64,000 bases of DNA, taken from the NCBI RefSeq assembly GCF_000428845.1, contig NZ_AUAS01000005.1, positions 186,001 to 250,000 on the forward strand, in the 5' to 3' direction. Made by a program: the position numbers and the translations under genes. Under the pieces are notes generated by a model. It saw nothing but the letters and a program-made list of their open reading frames with translations. It did not search any database and had not been told where the DNA came from. This DNA is from Dyadobacter alkalitolerans DSM 23607. Its GTDB lineage: Bacteria; Bacteroidota; Bacteroidia; Cytophagales; Spirosomataceae. Of this stretch, positions 44,526 to 55,007 are shown one piece after another. Within the stretch, counting starts at the first letter, position 1; the number at the start of each line of letters is the position of its first letter.

Positions 44526-45670
44526 TGCGCGTTCTCGTTGTACACAACCAGTTATGGGCGCATTATAAGTCGCGGCTTTTCAGCGAAATCCATCGTGCAT
44601 TCAAGGAAAAATATCCTGAAAGTGATTTCCTTGTTGTCCAGATCGCGCTTTATGAAGCCAGTCGCAGCGTGATGCAAAGCGATGACACCATTACATACGA
44701 TTATCCTTATAAAGTGCTGTTTCAGCGCAGCCTGGATGAAGTGGGTTTTAAAGAAAGACGTGCAGCATTGTTTGCTGCTTTCGATGCTTACCAACCAACT
44801 GTCCTCAACATTACGGGTTATTTTGATCCGGCGCAGGTCCTTCTCATGTTTTACGCCAGGTCGAAAGGCGTAAAAGTGGTGCTTTCTTCTGAGTCATCTG
44901 CTGCGGACAACAGCCGGTCATTTATTAAGGAATCGCTCAAAAGATTCATTGTAAACCGGGCTCAGGCATTTTTTTGCTTTGGCAAAACGTCCGCTGACTA
45001 CCTGGAAAGCCTGGGTGTAAAACCTTCGCAGATCCCGGTCCGGAATGCGGCGGTAATCGATGAGGAAGTCATCAGCGCGAGATACAATGCCGGAAAAGAG
45101 GCTAATGTGAATGTGGCGCGGGCTTTCAGGTTTGTTTTCGTAGGCCGGCTTGCGCCGGAGAAAAACCTGGGAACCTTATTGCGCGCATTTGCGAAAGTTC
45201 GTCCGCTGGATTCGGACATTCGGCCCTGGGAAATGATGTTCATCGGCGACGGCCCCGAGCGGGCAACACTCGAAAAGCTGACGGCAGAACTTGGTTTGCA
45301 AAATAAAATATCATTTGCAGGCGGACTTCCCTGGTATAAGGTCCCGGACCTGCTTGTGCATTGTGATGTACTGGTTTTGCCCAGTAATTCAGAGCCCTGG
45401 GGTTTGGTTGTGAATGAAGCCATGGTTTGCGGCATGCCGGTGATCGTGTCAAAGAATTGCGGTTGTGTGGGCGATTTGGTAGAAAACGGCGTGAATGGTT
45501 TTACTTTTGACCCCGATAACCAGCAGGAATTGGAAACTGCGCTGGCCTTTTTTATTCAGAATCCCGAAAAAATGGCCGATATGGGCCAGGAATCGCGGCG
45601 CCTGATCGCGCCTTTTTCCTCCCGGCAGGTTGCCCGGCAAATGGCAGACTGTTACCATAAATTGGCATAA
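44525..45670 (+). CDS. GT4 family glycosyltransferase
   Basis: A 381-residue glycosyltransferase of GT-B fold. The C-terminal half has FVFVGRLAPEKNLGTLLRAF, then the GT4 EX7E motif in SNSEPWGLVVNEAM (about 298-311) that binds the donor's phosphate and ribose. It should add one sugar to the lipid-linked polymer of this locus; donor and acceptor unknown. The ATG overlaps the previous stop by one base (taATG), pointing to coupled translation. Confidence 0.88.
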   Translation: MRVLVVHNQLWAHYKSRLFSEIHRAFKEKYPESDFLVVQIALYEASRSVMQSDDTITYDYPYKVLFQRSLDEVGFKERRAALFAAFDAYQPTVLNITGYFDPAQVLLMFYARSKGVKVVLSSESSAADNSRSFIKESLKRFIVNRAQAFFCFGKTSADYLESLGVKPSQIPVRNAAVIDEEVISARYNAGKEANVNVARAFRFVFVGRLAPEKNLGTLLRAFAKVRPLDSDIRPWEMMFIGDGPERATLEKLTAELGLQNKISFAGGLPWYKVPDLLVHCDVLVLPSNSEPWGLVVNEAMVCGMPVIVSKNCGCVGDLVENGVNGFTFDPDNQQELETALAFFIQNPEKMADMGQESRRLIAPFSSRQVARQMADCYHKLA

Positions 45671-45706
45671 CAGCTTAATGTTTAGTTTTTTTCACAAAAT
45701 GCACGC

Positions 45707-46855
45707 ATGCGGATTTTAAATATTTGCGCTTACACCTGGGAAATTGGCGGCCCGGCCCGGATTATATACGACCATACCACGGAGGTTTTACGGCAAGGTC
45801 ACCAGGTGGACATCCTGAGCCCCATGACGCCGGGCGATGAAATGTATCCGGCTCCCGAGGGTGCCAGGCTGTTTCCCGTAGCGCGCACGACTCCGGTCAG
45901 CAATGTTTACAGGGAATTTTCGCTTGAAATGTATCGCTTCCTGAGGCATCATATTCACGAGTATGATGTGATACACATGCATGGAATATGGCATTTCGGG
46001 AGCTTAGTACCATTTTTGATCCCAAATAATGCCGTTAAGGTGATTACTATACACGGACTGCTCGACAAATGGGCTGTTGCGCATCACAAATGGAAAAAAG
46101 ACATTGTAACGCTGCTTTATCAGAAGAGAATTTTAGGAAAAGCGGACCTGATCCAGATCAACAACACCGACGAAGAAGGTGACGTGATCCGTTATCTGGG
46201 TTACCGTCCCAAAAACATGGTGATCGTTCCGAATGGGATGAAGCTGTCGGAATATTCCAACTTGCCTGCAAAGGGGAGCTTTCGTGCCAAACACCAGGTT
46301 CGCGAGAATGAGCAGGTCGTGCTTTTTATGGGCCGGCTCAACATTAAGAAGGGGCTTGACCTCCTGCTTCCTGCATTTAAAAAGATAGAAAAACAACTTC
46401 CTGATGCAACACTTTTCCTTGCCGGCGGCGATGATGGTTACCAGCAGGAAACGGAAGATTTTATCAGAAAAAACAATCTGCAAAACCGGATCAAACTCGT
46501 AGGATTACTGACCGATACGGCTAAAAAAGAAGCACTTGCAGACGCCGATGTCTTTGTTTTGCCCTCCTATTCCGAAGGATTTTCTATTGCGGTCCTGGAA
46601 GCGATGACTTCCAAAGTGCCCACCATTGTATCCGATCGCGTTGGGTTCGGGGATTATATTAAACGCTATGACGCAGCCTTTCTGACGCCGCTTACGAGCG
46701 ATGGCGTGGCCAAGGGACTTCTTAAAATATTACAAGATAAAACCTATGCGCAGGATCTTGCAAATCGGGCTTACAAGATGGTAACGGAAAATTTTGACAT
46801 ACGGAAGGTGGCTAATCAGTTATTGGAAGAATACAAGAATGTTAAGAAAAAGTAA
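45707..46855 (+). CDS. GT4 family glycosyltransferase
   Basis: A 382-residue GT-B glycosyltransferase. N-terminus MRILNICAYTWEIGGPARII is the acceptor-side Rossmann start; GRLNIKKGLDLLLPAFK and PSYSEGFSIAVLEAM (EX7E, about 287-301) are the donor side. It is 36 bases after the previous gene. It may use UDP- or GDP-sugar and retain anomeric form. Not the same specificity as its neighbour, judging by low similarity outside the core motifs. Confidence 0.88.
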   Translation: MRILNICAYTWEIGGPARIIYDHTTEVLRQGHQVDILSPMTPGDEMYPAPEGARLFPVARTTPVSNVYREFSLEMYRFLRHHIHEYDVIHMHGIWHFGSLVPFLIPNNAVKVITIHGLLDKWAVAHHKWKKDIVTLLYQKRILGKADLIQINNTDEEGDVIRYLGYRPKNMVIVPNGMKLSEYSNLPAKGSFRAKHQVRENEQVVLFMGRLNIKKGLDLLLPAFKKIEKQLPDATLFLAGGDDGYQQETEDFIRKNNLQNRIKLVGLLTDTAKKEALADADVFVLPSYSEGFSIAVLEAMTSKVPTIVSDRVGFGDYIKRYDAAFLTPLTSDGVAKGLLKILQDKTYAQDLANRAYKMVTENFDIRKVANQLLEEYKNVKKK

Positions 46856-46914
46856 GTATCTTTGGCCGTTTGCAATAACCGCAAATTGGTAATTTTTGAC
46901 TGTTGCTCCCGGGT

Positions 46915-47841
46915 ATGATTGATTTGTCCGTCATCATTTTAACACACAATGAATCAAAGCACATTGCACGTTGCATAGAAAGCTTGCTTCTGGTGACTGA
47001 TAAGATTTTCATTGTTGATTCATTTTCTACCGACGACACAGTGGCCATTGCCGAAAGCCTTGGCGCCACGGTCGTTCAGAACCCCTGGGTTTCCTACTCT
47101 TTTCAATTCAATTTCGGGATTCAGAATATTCCGTTCGGCACCAAGTGGCTTATGCGCATGGACGCCGACGAATACATTACGCCCGAACTGGCGAATGAGC
47201 TGAAAAACACATTGCATCTCACGCCTGCGGAAGTTTCCGGGCTGTATGTCAAACGCCGTGTATTTTTTATGGATAAATGGATCCACCGCGGCGGTTACTA
47301 TCCGATATGGCTGCTCAGGGTCTGGCGCAGTGGCATTGGTCATTGTGAAGAGTTGTGGATGGACGAGCATATCAAGCTCAGCAGCGGCACCACCGCCCAG
47401 TTACAGCACGATATCGTGGACCATAACCTCAACAACCTGACCTGGTGGACCCAAAAGCATAACAATTATGCAATAAGAGAAGTCATTGATCTATTGAACA
47501 TTAAATATAATTTTGATAGTAAAGAAACAGTAACTCCAAGCTTCTGGGGAAGTCAGGAACAGCGTACAAGGTTTTTAAAAGTCAAATACGCTAGCCTGCC
47601 TTTGTTTACGCGGCCTTTTATCTATTTCGTTTACCGGTATATTTTTAAACTTGGTTTTCTGGATGGTATGAAAGGATTGATCTGGCACTTTCTGCAAGGG
47701 TTCTGGTATCGCTTCCTGGTGGATGCCAAGATTTACGAAGTGTACTACCGGGCTGGGAAAGACAAGCAGGCTATCATAACACATTTTAAGACAGAATATG
47801 GAAAAGACCTTAAAAGCCCGAACCGATCTGTCAAAGTATGA
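46915..47841 (+). CDS. GT2 family glycosyltransferase (WaaE/KdtX-like)
   Basis: A 308-residue inverting GT-A glycosyltransferase. ATG 46915 gives MIDLSVIILTHNESKHIARC; a TTG 12 bases earlier is the only other option. VTDKIFIVDSFSTDDT and the metal-binding RMDADEYI (D-x-D, about 82-86) follow. The short C-terminal helical part with FVYRYIFKLGFLDGMKGL resembles beta-1,4-glucosyltransferases (WaaE/KdtX) of lipopolysaccharide cores. Its last 44 bases overlap the acetyltransferase gene. Confidence 0.87.
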   Translation: MIDLSVIILTHNESKHIARCIESLLLVTDKIFIVDSFSTDDTVAIAESLGATVVQNPWVSYSFQFNFGIQNIPFGTKWLMRMDADEYITPELANELKNTLHLTPAEVSGLYVKRRVFFMDKWIHRGGYYPIWLLRVWRSGIGHCEELWMDEHIKLSSGTTAQLQHDIVDHNLNNLTWWTQKHNNYAIREVIDLLNIKYNFDSKETVTPSFWGSQEQRTRFLKVKYASLPLFTRPFIYFVYRYIFKLGFLDGMKGLIWHFLQGFWYRFLVDAKIYEVYYRAGKDKQAIITHFKTEYGKDLKSPNRSVKV

Positions 47842-48364
47842 TAACAGCTGGTATAAGCCAGGCGGTTTTTTGAAACAGCTCCTCTGGTATTTTGCTAACC
47901 GGCTTTTTATCAACACTTACTTGCCTTATCCGATGGCGATCAAGCGGTTTGTGCTGGAAATGTTCGGTGCCAGGCTGGCCAAAGGTGTTGTGATCAAGCC
48001 AAAAGTGAATGTCAAATATCCCTGGTTTCTGGTGATCGGAGAAAACGCCTGGATCGGTGAAAATGTGTGGATCGACAACCTCACTATGGTGACAATAGAG
48101 TCAAACGTATGTTTATCGCAAGGTTGCCTGTTGCTGACTGGAAATCACAACTTTACGAAGAGCACATTCGACCTGATCGTCAAGCCGATAACGATCGAAA
48201 GCGGTGCCTGGATTGGTGCGAGAGCAACGGTTTGCCCGGGCGTGCGTGTCTATTCTCATGCAGTGCTTACGGTGGATTCCGTGGCTACGTCCGATTTGGA
48301 GGCCTATGGGATTTACCAGGGAAATCCGGCTAAATTTGTCAAAACAAGAAACTTATTCAGTTGA
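47798..48364 (+). CDS. WcaF-type hexapeptide acetyltransferase
   Basis: A 188-residue left-handed beta-helix O-acetyltransferase of the WcaF/colanic-acid type. It opens with TDLSKYDNSWYKPGG and then repeated hexapeptides (VVIKPK, VWIDNL, CLSQGC, GAWIGARATVCPGVRV). The putative active-site His is in LLTGNHNF (about 110). It adds acetyl groups to a nascent exopolysaccharide sugar. It overlaps the preceding glycosyltransferase by 44 bases and the next gene by 4. Confidence 0.88.
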   Translation: MEKTLKARTDLSKYDNSWYKPGGFLKQLLWYFANRLFINTYLPYPMAIKRFVLEMFGARLAKGVVIKPKVNVKYPWFLVIGENAWIGENVWIDNLTMVTIESNVCLSQGCLLLTGNHNFTKSTFDLIVKPITIESGAWIGARATVCPGVRVYSHAVLTVDSVATSDLEAYGIYQGNPAKFVKTRNLFS

Positions 48365-49104
48365 AAGTAAGTATCATAACCGTAGTTTATAATGGTGCGA
48401 AAACCATCCGGCAGTGCATTGAATCTGTTCTTGCCCAGGATTTTTCCGACATCGAGTACATTGTCATTGATGGAAATTCCAAGGACGGAACGCAGGAAAT
48501 TATAGGCGAATACGGAAGCAAGATTGCCGCATTTGTAAGTGAACCCGACGGCGGAATTTACGATGCGATGAACAAAGGCATAAAATTAGCAACAGGTGAT
48601 ACCATAGGCATCTTGAACGCGGACGATTTTTATGCATACAATGCAGCGATCAGCGACGTGGTCGGCAAAATGGAATCGCCTGATATTCAGGGCTGTTATG
48701 GTGATCTTGTATATGTTGATGCAGTGAACGAGGTGGTGATCAAGAGAAAATGGATTTCCGGAAATTATAAGGAAGGTGCTTTTCTCAATGGCTGGATGCC
48801 TCCCCACCCCGCATTTTTTGTAAAAAAAGAACTTTATGAAAGGTTTGGCTTGTTTCGGCTAGACCTGGGCAGCGCGGCAGATTACGAACTGATGCTGCGT
48901 TTCATTCATAAAGCCAAAGCGAAAATTGCTTACGTTCCGAAAGTCCTGGTGAAAATGCGGACCGGAGGCGTTAGCAACAGCAATCTCAAAAACAGGATTG
49001 CAGCCAACCGGAACGATTTGAGGGCCTGGAAGGAAAATGATTTGAAACCGCATTTTTATACATTGTGGTTGAAGCCGTTAAGGAAAATCTTACAGTTTCG
49101 ATAA
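48361..49104 (+). CDS. GT2 family glycosyltransferase
   Basis: A 247-residue GT-A glycosyltransferase; MKVSIITVVYNGAKTIRQCIE starts with an alternative TTG codon whose last two bases belong to the previous stop (TTGA overlap). EYIVIDGNSKDGT (about 31-43), a DAMNKGIKLATGDTIGILNADD stretch with the acidic D-D and a PPHPAFFVKKELYERFG region are family-typical. The TTG overlap strongly suggests translational coupling with the acetyltransferase gene. Confidence 0.85.
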   Translation: MKVSIITVVYNGAKTIRQCIESVLAQDFSDIEYIVIDGNSKDGTQEIIGEYGSKIAAFVSEPDGGIYDAMNKGIKLATGDTIGILNADDFYAYNAAISDVVGKMESPDIQGCYGDLVYVDAVNEVVIKRKWISGNYKEGAFLNGWMPPHPAFFVKKELYERFGLFRLDLGSAADYELMLRFIHKAKAKIAYVPKVLVKMRTGGVSNSNLKNRIAANRNDLRAWKENDLKPHFYTLWLKPLRKILQFR

Positions 49105-49255
49105 AATAGAAAACCAAAAGCAGCATCAAAACCGCACAATAATTATTTTGATATACAGTGGTTTAGCTTTTATAATATAAATTAAAATTGCGACTTTTGA
49201 TTTAAAGGTTACAAAATTACTACAACGTTACTAGGCTATTACATTGGCAGGCACT

Positions 49256-50464
49256 ATGGAATTAGAGTTACCACTACAGATACTGAGTGAAGGAAACTTC
49301 AGTAACATTATTCATCATGATGTTTACCAATGCCTCCTTTCCTTTTTGATCGCCTGTTTCCTGTCCATTATCAGCATTCCGATCATCATCAATTTATCGA
49401 ATCTGTTGCATTTGACAGCGAAACCTGGTTTCAGGAGCTCACATGAAACGGAAACCCCTACTTTGGGAGGCATAGCGATATTTGCGGCAACGCTGATCGC
49501 TTATTTTTTATGGCCGCATTCCGAAAACATCCTGGATTCCAACCTGATCAGCCTCGCTATGACGGGCGTAATTATCTTGTTTTTTCTTGGAATTAAAGAT
49601 GATATCCTTGCTGTTGACCCTACTAAAAAGCTGATTGTACAGATATTTGCCTCGCTGATACTCGTGGCAATGGGCAATTTCAAGGTCGATAATTTTTACG
49701 GAATCTTCGGCATTCATGGTGTTTCAGACTTTATCAGCATCCCGCTTACCGTCTTCATCTTTATTGCGATCATCAATGCGATAAACCTTATCGACGGAAT
49801 CGATGGACTGGCGGGTGGCATCAGCCTTATTGCGGGCTTGGGCTTCGGCATCTGGTTTATCGCAAATGATCATTTTTCGTTTGGTTGCCTGGCTTTTGCC
49901 ATGTCGGGTTCGCTGCTAGGATTTTTGCGTTTTAATTTTTCCAAAACAAGCAAAATCTTTATGGGCGACACCGGTTCTCTGATTGTGGGTTATCTGCTTT
50001 CTATTTTCTCTGTTGAATTCCTGTCTTTAAATGTAGGTTACCTGCACGATCCGAATGCATATTTCAATGCTCCTATCATCGTTATGGTCCTGCTTATCGT
50101 CCCGATTTTCGATACATTACGTGTATTTATCGTCCGGATTTTCAAAGGAGGCTCGCCATTCATTGCGGACCGTAACCACATGCACCACATCCTGATCGAC
50201 AATGGCCTGAATCATTTCTGGGCATCCTGCACACTTTGGATGGTAACGATCATGAATACCACGTTGTTTTTTGCATTTCACGGCGACATTACAAACACTG
50301 CTTCGTTGTACATATATATAGGAATGTTTGGCGTGTATATGATATTTGCCCACTTCCTTAAAAGGCGTGTCGTGTCTGTAAAAAAAAGAAAGAACCTGGC
50401 GAATAGTCATTCTTTCAATGGTGACGATCTGAGTTCTTCGAACAACATTCTGAGGGATTTGTAA
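49256..50464 (+). CDS. MraY/WecA family undecaprenyl-phosphate phosphosugar transferase
   Basis: A 402-residue polytopic membrane protein, ATG at 49256 (MELELPLQILSE). It shows about ten hydrophobic segments. The signature AINLIDGIDGLAGG (about 178-191) and FMGDTGSL (about 237-244) carry the catalytic aspartates; RNHMHHIL (about 304-311) is the HxxHH-type loop. It moves a HexNAc-1-phosphate from UDP to undecaprenyl phosphate, the first step of a lipid-linked polysaccharide. It closes the locus; 151 bases separate it from the last glycosyltransferase, so it may have its own promoter. Confidence 0.92.
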   Translation: MELELPLQILSEGNFSNIIHHDVYQCLLSFLIACFLSIISIPIIINLSNLLHLTAKPGFRSSHETETPTLGGIAIFAATLIAYFLWPHSENILDSNLISLAMTGVIILFFLGIKDDILAVDPTKKLIVQIFASLILVAMGNFKVDNFYGIFGIHGVSDFISIPLTVFIFIAIINAINLIDGIDGLAGGISLIAGLGFGIWFIANDHFSFGCLAFAMSGSLLGFLRFNFSKTSKIFMGDTGSLIVGYLLSIFSVEFLSLNVGYLHDPNAYFNAPIIVMVLLIVPIFDTLRVFIVRIFKGGSPFIADRNHMHHILIDNGLNHFWASCTLWMVTIMNTTLFFAFHGDITNTASLYIYIGMFGVYMIFAHFLKRRVVSVKKRKNLANSHSFNGDDLSSSNNILRDL

Positions 50465-50558
50465 AAATCCGGCTTCAAAAACCGCTGTTAATACCGCCGC
50501 AAATTCATTGCGTTGCACCTAATGTTTGTACCTTAGCACGAAATAATCGTCAACAGGT

Positions 50559-52829
50559 ATGAATAAAAAGATCAGAAAAGAAGACGCCCTATACTACCAC
50601 TCAAAAGGCCGCCCTGGCAAGATCCAGGTAATCCCTACCAAAGAAACCAGCACCCAGCGCGACCTTTCACTCGCCTATTCTCCTGGTGTTGCAGAGCCAT
50701 GTCTCGAAATCGCTGCTAATGTTGAAGATGCCTATTTGTATACAGCAAAAGGCAACCTTGTAGCTGTTATCAGCAACGGAACTGCCGTGCTCGGACTGGG
50801 AGACATTGGTCCCGAGGCCTCCAAGCCGGTTATGGAAGGAAAAGGCCTTCTCTTCAAGATATATGCAGACATTGATGTATTTGACATTGAACTGAATACA
50901 AAAGATGTTGACGAATTTGTAAGGACCGTTAAGATCCTGGAACCTACATTCGGCGGCGTCAACCTGGAAGATATCAAGGCACCGGAATGTTTTGAAATTG
51001 AGGCCCGCCTCAAACAAGAGCTGAACATTCCCGTCATGCACGACGACCAGCACGGAACGGCCATTATCAGCGCCGCAGCCATGTTGAATGCCCTTGAATT
51101 GGTCAAAAAAGACATTAACGATATTCGGGTGGTAGTTTCCGGTGCAGGCGCTTCGGCCGTTTCCTGTACTAAACTTTACCTGGCACTGGGTGCCAATCCG
51201 AAGAACATTGCGATGTTCGATACCAAAGGCCACATTCACAATGGCCGGACGGACCTTTCGGAAATGAAGCGGCAGTTTGCAACGGATGTGGCTTACGAGT
51301 CGCTGGAAGAGGCAATGGTCGGCGCCGACTTGTTCCTCGGACTTTCAACGGCGGACATCGTCTCAAAGGATATGGTGAAGTCAATGGCGAAAGATCCCAT
51401 CGTGCTCGCTATGGCTAATCCCAATCCGGAAATCCCGTATCCCGATGCCGTTGAAGCGCGGGAAGATGTGATTATGGCAACAGGCCGCTCGGATTATCCG
51501 AACCAGGTGAACAATGTTCTTGGCTTTCCCTACATTTTCCGCGGCGCGCTGGACGTGCGTGCAACGGAAATCAATGAAGCAATGAAACTGGCGGCCGTTC
51601 ACGCGCTTGCCGATCTTGCCAAGAAATCGGTTCCCGACATTGTAAACCTTGCCTACAATGAGACAAACATTATTTTTGGTAAAAATTATATTATTCCAAA
51701 ACCCGTTGATCCGCGATTGTTAACCACTGTGGCACCTGCTGTTGCAAAAGCTGCGATTGAAACAGGCGTTGCCCGCAAAGTCATTACGGATTGGGACGCG
51801 TACGAGCAGGAACTTTCCAGCCGCCTTGGCCGTAACGAACAGATTTCCCGTGTGATCCTGAACAAAGCGAAGCTGGCTCCAAAAAGAGTTGTTTTTGCAG
51901 ATGCAGAGAACATTCAGGTGCTTCGTGCCGCGCAACAGGTTCGCGATGAAGGAATTGCGATTCCTATCTTACTGGGCAGCAAAGACATTGTATTAAACCT
52001 GATCAAAGAAAGTAAGCTGGATCTGGGCGACGTGGCTATTGTGGATCCGCGTGCAGAAGAGAATGAGGAAATCATTAACACATATGCTAATCTGCTTTTT
52101 GAAAAGCGTAAAAGAAAGGGCTTGACGCCAATTGAAGCGCACAGAAGCATTTATTTCAGAAGCTATTTCGGATCAATGATGGTGGAAAACGGAGAGGCCG
52201 ATGCGCTGATCTCCGGTCTTACAAGGACTTATCCGGATACGATCCGTCCCGCATTGCATGTCATTGGAAAAGATCCCGGCGTAAATAAAGTGGCGGGTAT
52301 GTACATTTTGCTAACCCCAAAAGGCCCCTTATTCTTCTCGGATACAACCGTTAACCTGGACCCGACGGTTGATGAAATCGTTGAAATAACCGAACTAACA
52401 GCAAAAGCGGTCGAGCGTTTCAACATTCAGCCCCGCATTGCATTGGTAACCTATGCCAACTACGGAAGCGCCGACGGAACCGATGCGGTGAAAATGCGCG
52501 AAGCCACCGCGATCCTTAAAAAGAGAAATCCAACGATGATCGTAGAAGGCGAAATGCAGGCCCACCTCGCATTCAATACAGCACTTTTGAAAGAAAACCA
52601 CCCGTTCAGCGACCTCGTCGATGGCGGCGCCAACACGTTGATCTTCCCGAACCTGTCGGCAAGTAACATTGCTTACAACTTGCTGAAAGAAGCTGCCGAA
52701 CTGGAAACCATCGGACCGATCCTGTTAGGGATGAAAAAGCCGGTCCACGTGCTGCAATTAGGAAGTTCTGTTAGGGAGATTGTTAATATGGTTGCAATAG
52801 CGGTTGTAGAAGCGCAGATGAAGAAGTAG
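50559..52829 (+). CDS. maeB: NADP-dependent malic enzyme with phosphotransacetylase-like C-terminal domain
   Basis: A 756-residue MaeB-type enzyme. Residues 1-about 425 form the malic enzyme part (SLAYSPGVAEPCLEI, VMHDDQHGTAIISAAA, VVSGAGASAVSC); about 430-756 is a phosphate-acetyltransferase-like domain (VVFADAENIQVLRAA, ALISGLTRTYP), here regulatory as in known MaeB proteins. It decarboxylates malate to pyruvate, giving NADPH. The gene stands alone; repeats and a hairpin begin about 30 bases past its stop. Confidence 0.94.
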   Translation: MNKKIRKEDALYYHSKGRPGKIQVIPTKETSTQRDLSLAYSPGVAEPCLEIAANVEDAYLYTAKGNLVAVISNGTAVLGLGDIGPEASKPVMEGKGLLFKIYADIDVFDIELNTKDVDEFVRTVKILEPTFGGVNLEDIKAPECFEIEARLKQELNIPVMHDDQHGTAIISAAAMLNALELVKKDINDIRVVVSGAGASAVSCTKLYLALGANPKNIAMFDTKGHIHNGRTDLSEMKRQFATDVAYESLEEAMVGADLFLGLSTADIVSKDMVKSMAKDPIVLAMANPNPEIPYPDAVEAREDVIMATGRSDYPNQVNNVLGFPYIFRGALDVRATEINEAMKLAAVHALADLAKKSVPDIVNLAYNETNIIFGKNYIIPKPVDPRLLTTVAPAVAKAAIETGVARKVITDWDAYEQELSSRLGRNEQISRVILNKAKLAPKRVVFADAENIQVLRAAQQVRDEGIAIPILLGSKDIVLNLIKESKLDLGDVAIVDPRAEENEEIINTYANLLFEKRKRKGLTPIEAHRSIYFRSYFGSMMVENGEADALISGLTRTYPDTIRPALHVIGKDPGVNKVAGMYILLTPKGPLFFSDTTVNLDPTVDEIVEITELTAKAVERFNIQPRIALVTYANYGSADGTDAVKMREATAILKKRNPTMIVEGEMQAHLAFNTALLKENHPFSDLVDGGANTLIFPNLSASNIAYNLLKEAAELETIGPILLGMKKPVHVLQLGSSVREIVNMVAIAVVEAQMKK

Positions 52830-52860
52830 TGTGTAGTTAGCAGGCTGTCACATAAAACAA

Positions 52861-53002
52861 CCCCTGTCACACTAAGCATTAACCCCTGTCACACTGAGCA
52901 TTAACCCCAGTCACACTGAGCAATAACCCCTGTCACACTGAGCGGAGTCGAAGTGCGTTACTGCTAGCAGCACCGCACTTCGGCTCCGCTCAGTGTGACA
53001 GG
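52861..53002. repeat. four 22-bp tandem repeats ending in a 29-bp inverted repeat
   Basis: Units cccctgtcacactgagcattaa start at 52861, 52883, 52905 and 52927 with period 22 and one to three changes each; the fourth runs into the hairpin. The left arm 52929-52957 (cctgtcacactgagcggagt ...) and right arm 52974-53002 pair over 29 bases with one mismatch, around a 16-base loop that itself holds the palindrome CTGCTAGCAG. It lies between the convergent maeB and GH2 genes and could also stop transcription. Confidence 0.85.
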
Positions 53003-53030
53003 AGGATGTTTTATTATCATTAGCTTAGCT

Positions 53031-54893
<1,863 letters not shown>

Positions 54894-55007
54894 TAAATTT
54901 GAGTTACTGAACAAGATGTTAATTAAATTCAAATTTAAAAGGTTTGCAGGAAACCGCTCTACTATCATTTTGCTTAGCTTTGAAATAACTCACTCAAATT
55001 CCAACCC

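Noticed and set aside
46857..46864. Internal promoter TATCTTTG before the GT2 gene at 46915.
   Set aside because: No -33 element at the proper distance; the gene is likely transcribed from upstream with the rest of the locus.
52861..52930. A short CRISPR-like array because of the regular 22-bp repeats.
   Set aside because: Repeats are directly adjacent with no unique spacers, and no cas gene is near.
54930..54982. Promoters for the divergent GH2 and asparaginase genes (CAAATTTA at 54930-54937 on the minus strand; TAGCTTTG at 54975-54982).
   Set aside because: Both fit the -7 form but neither has a -33 TTG at the right distance, so they are not listed as features.
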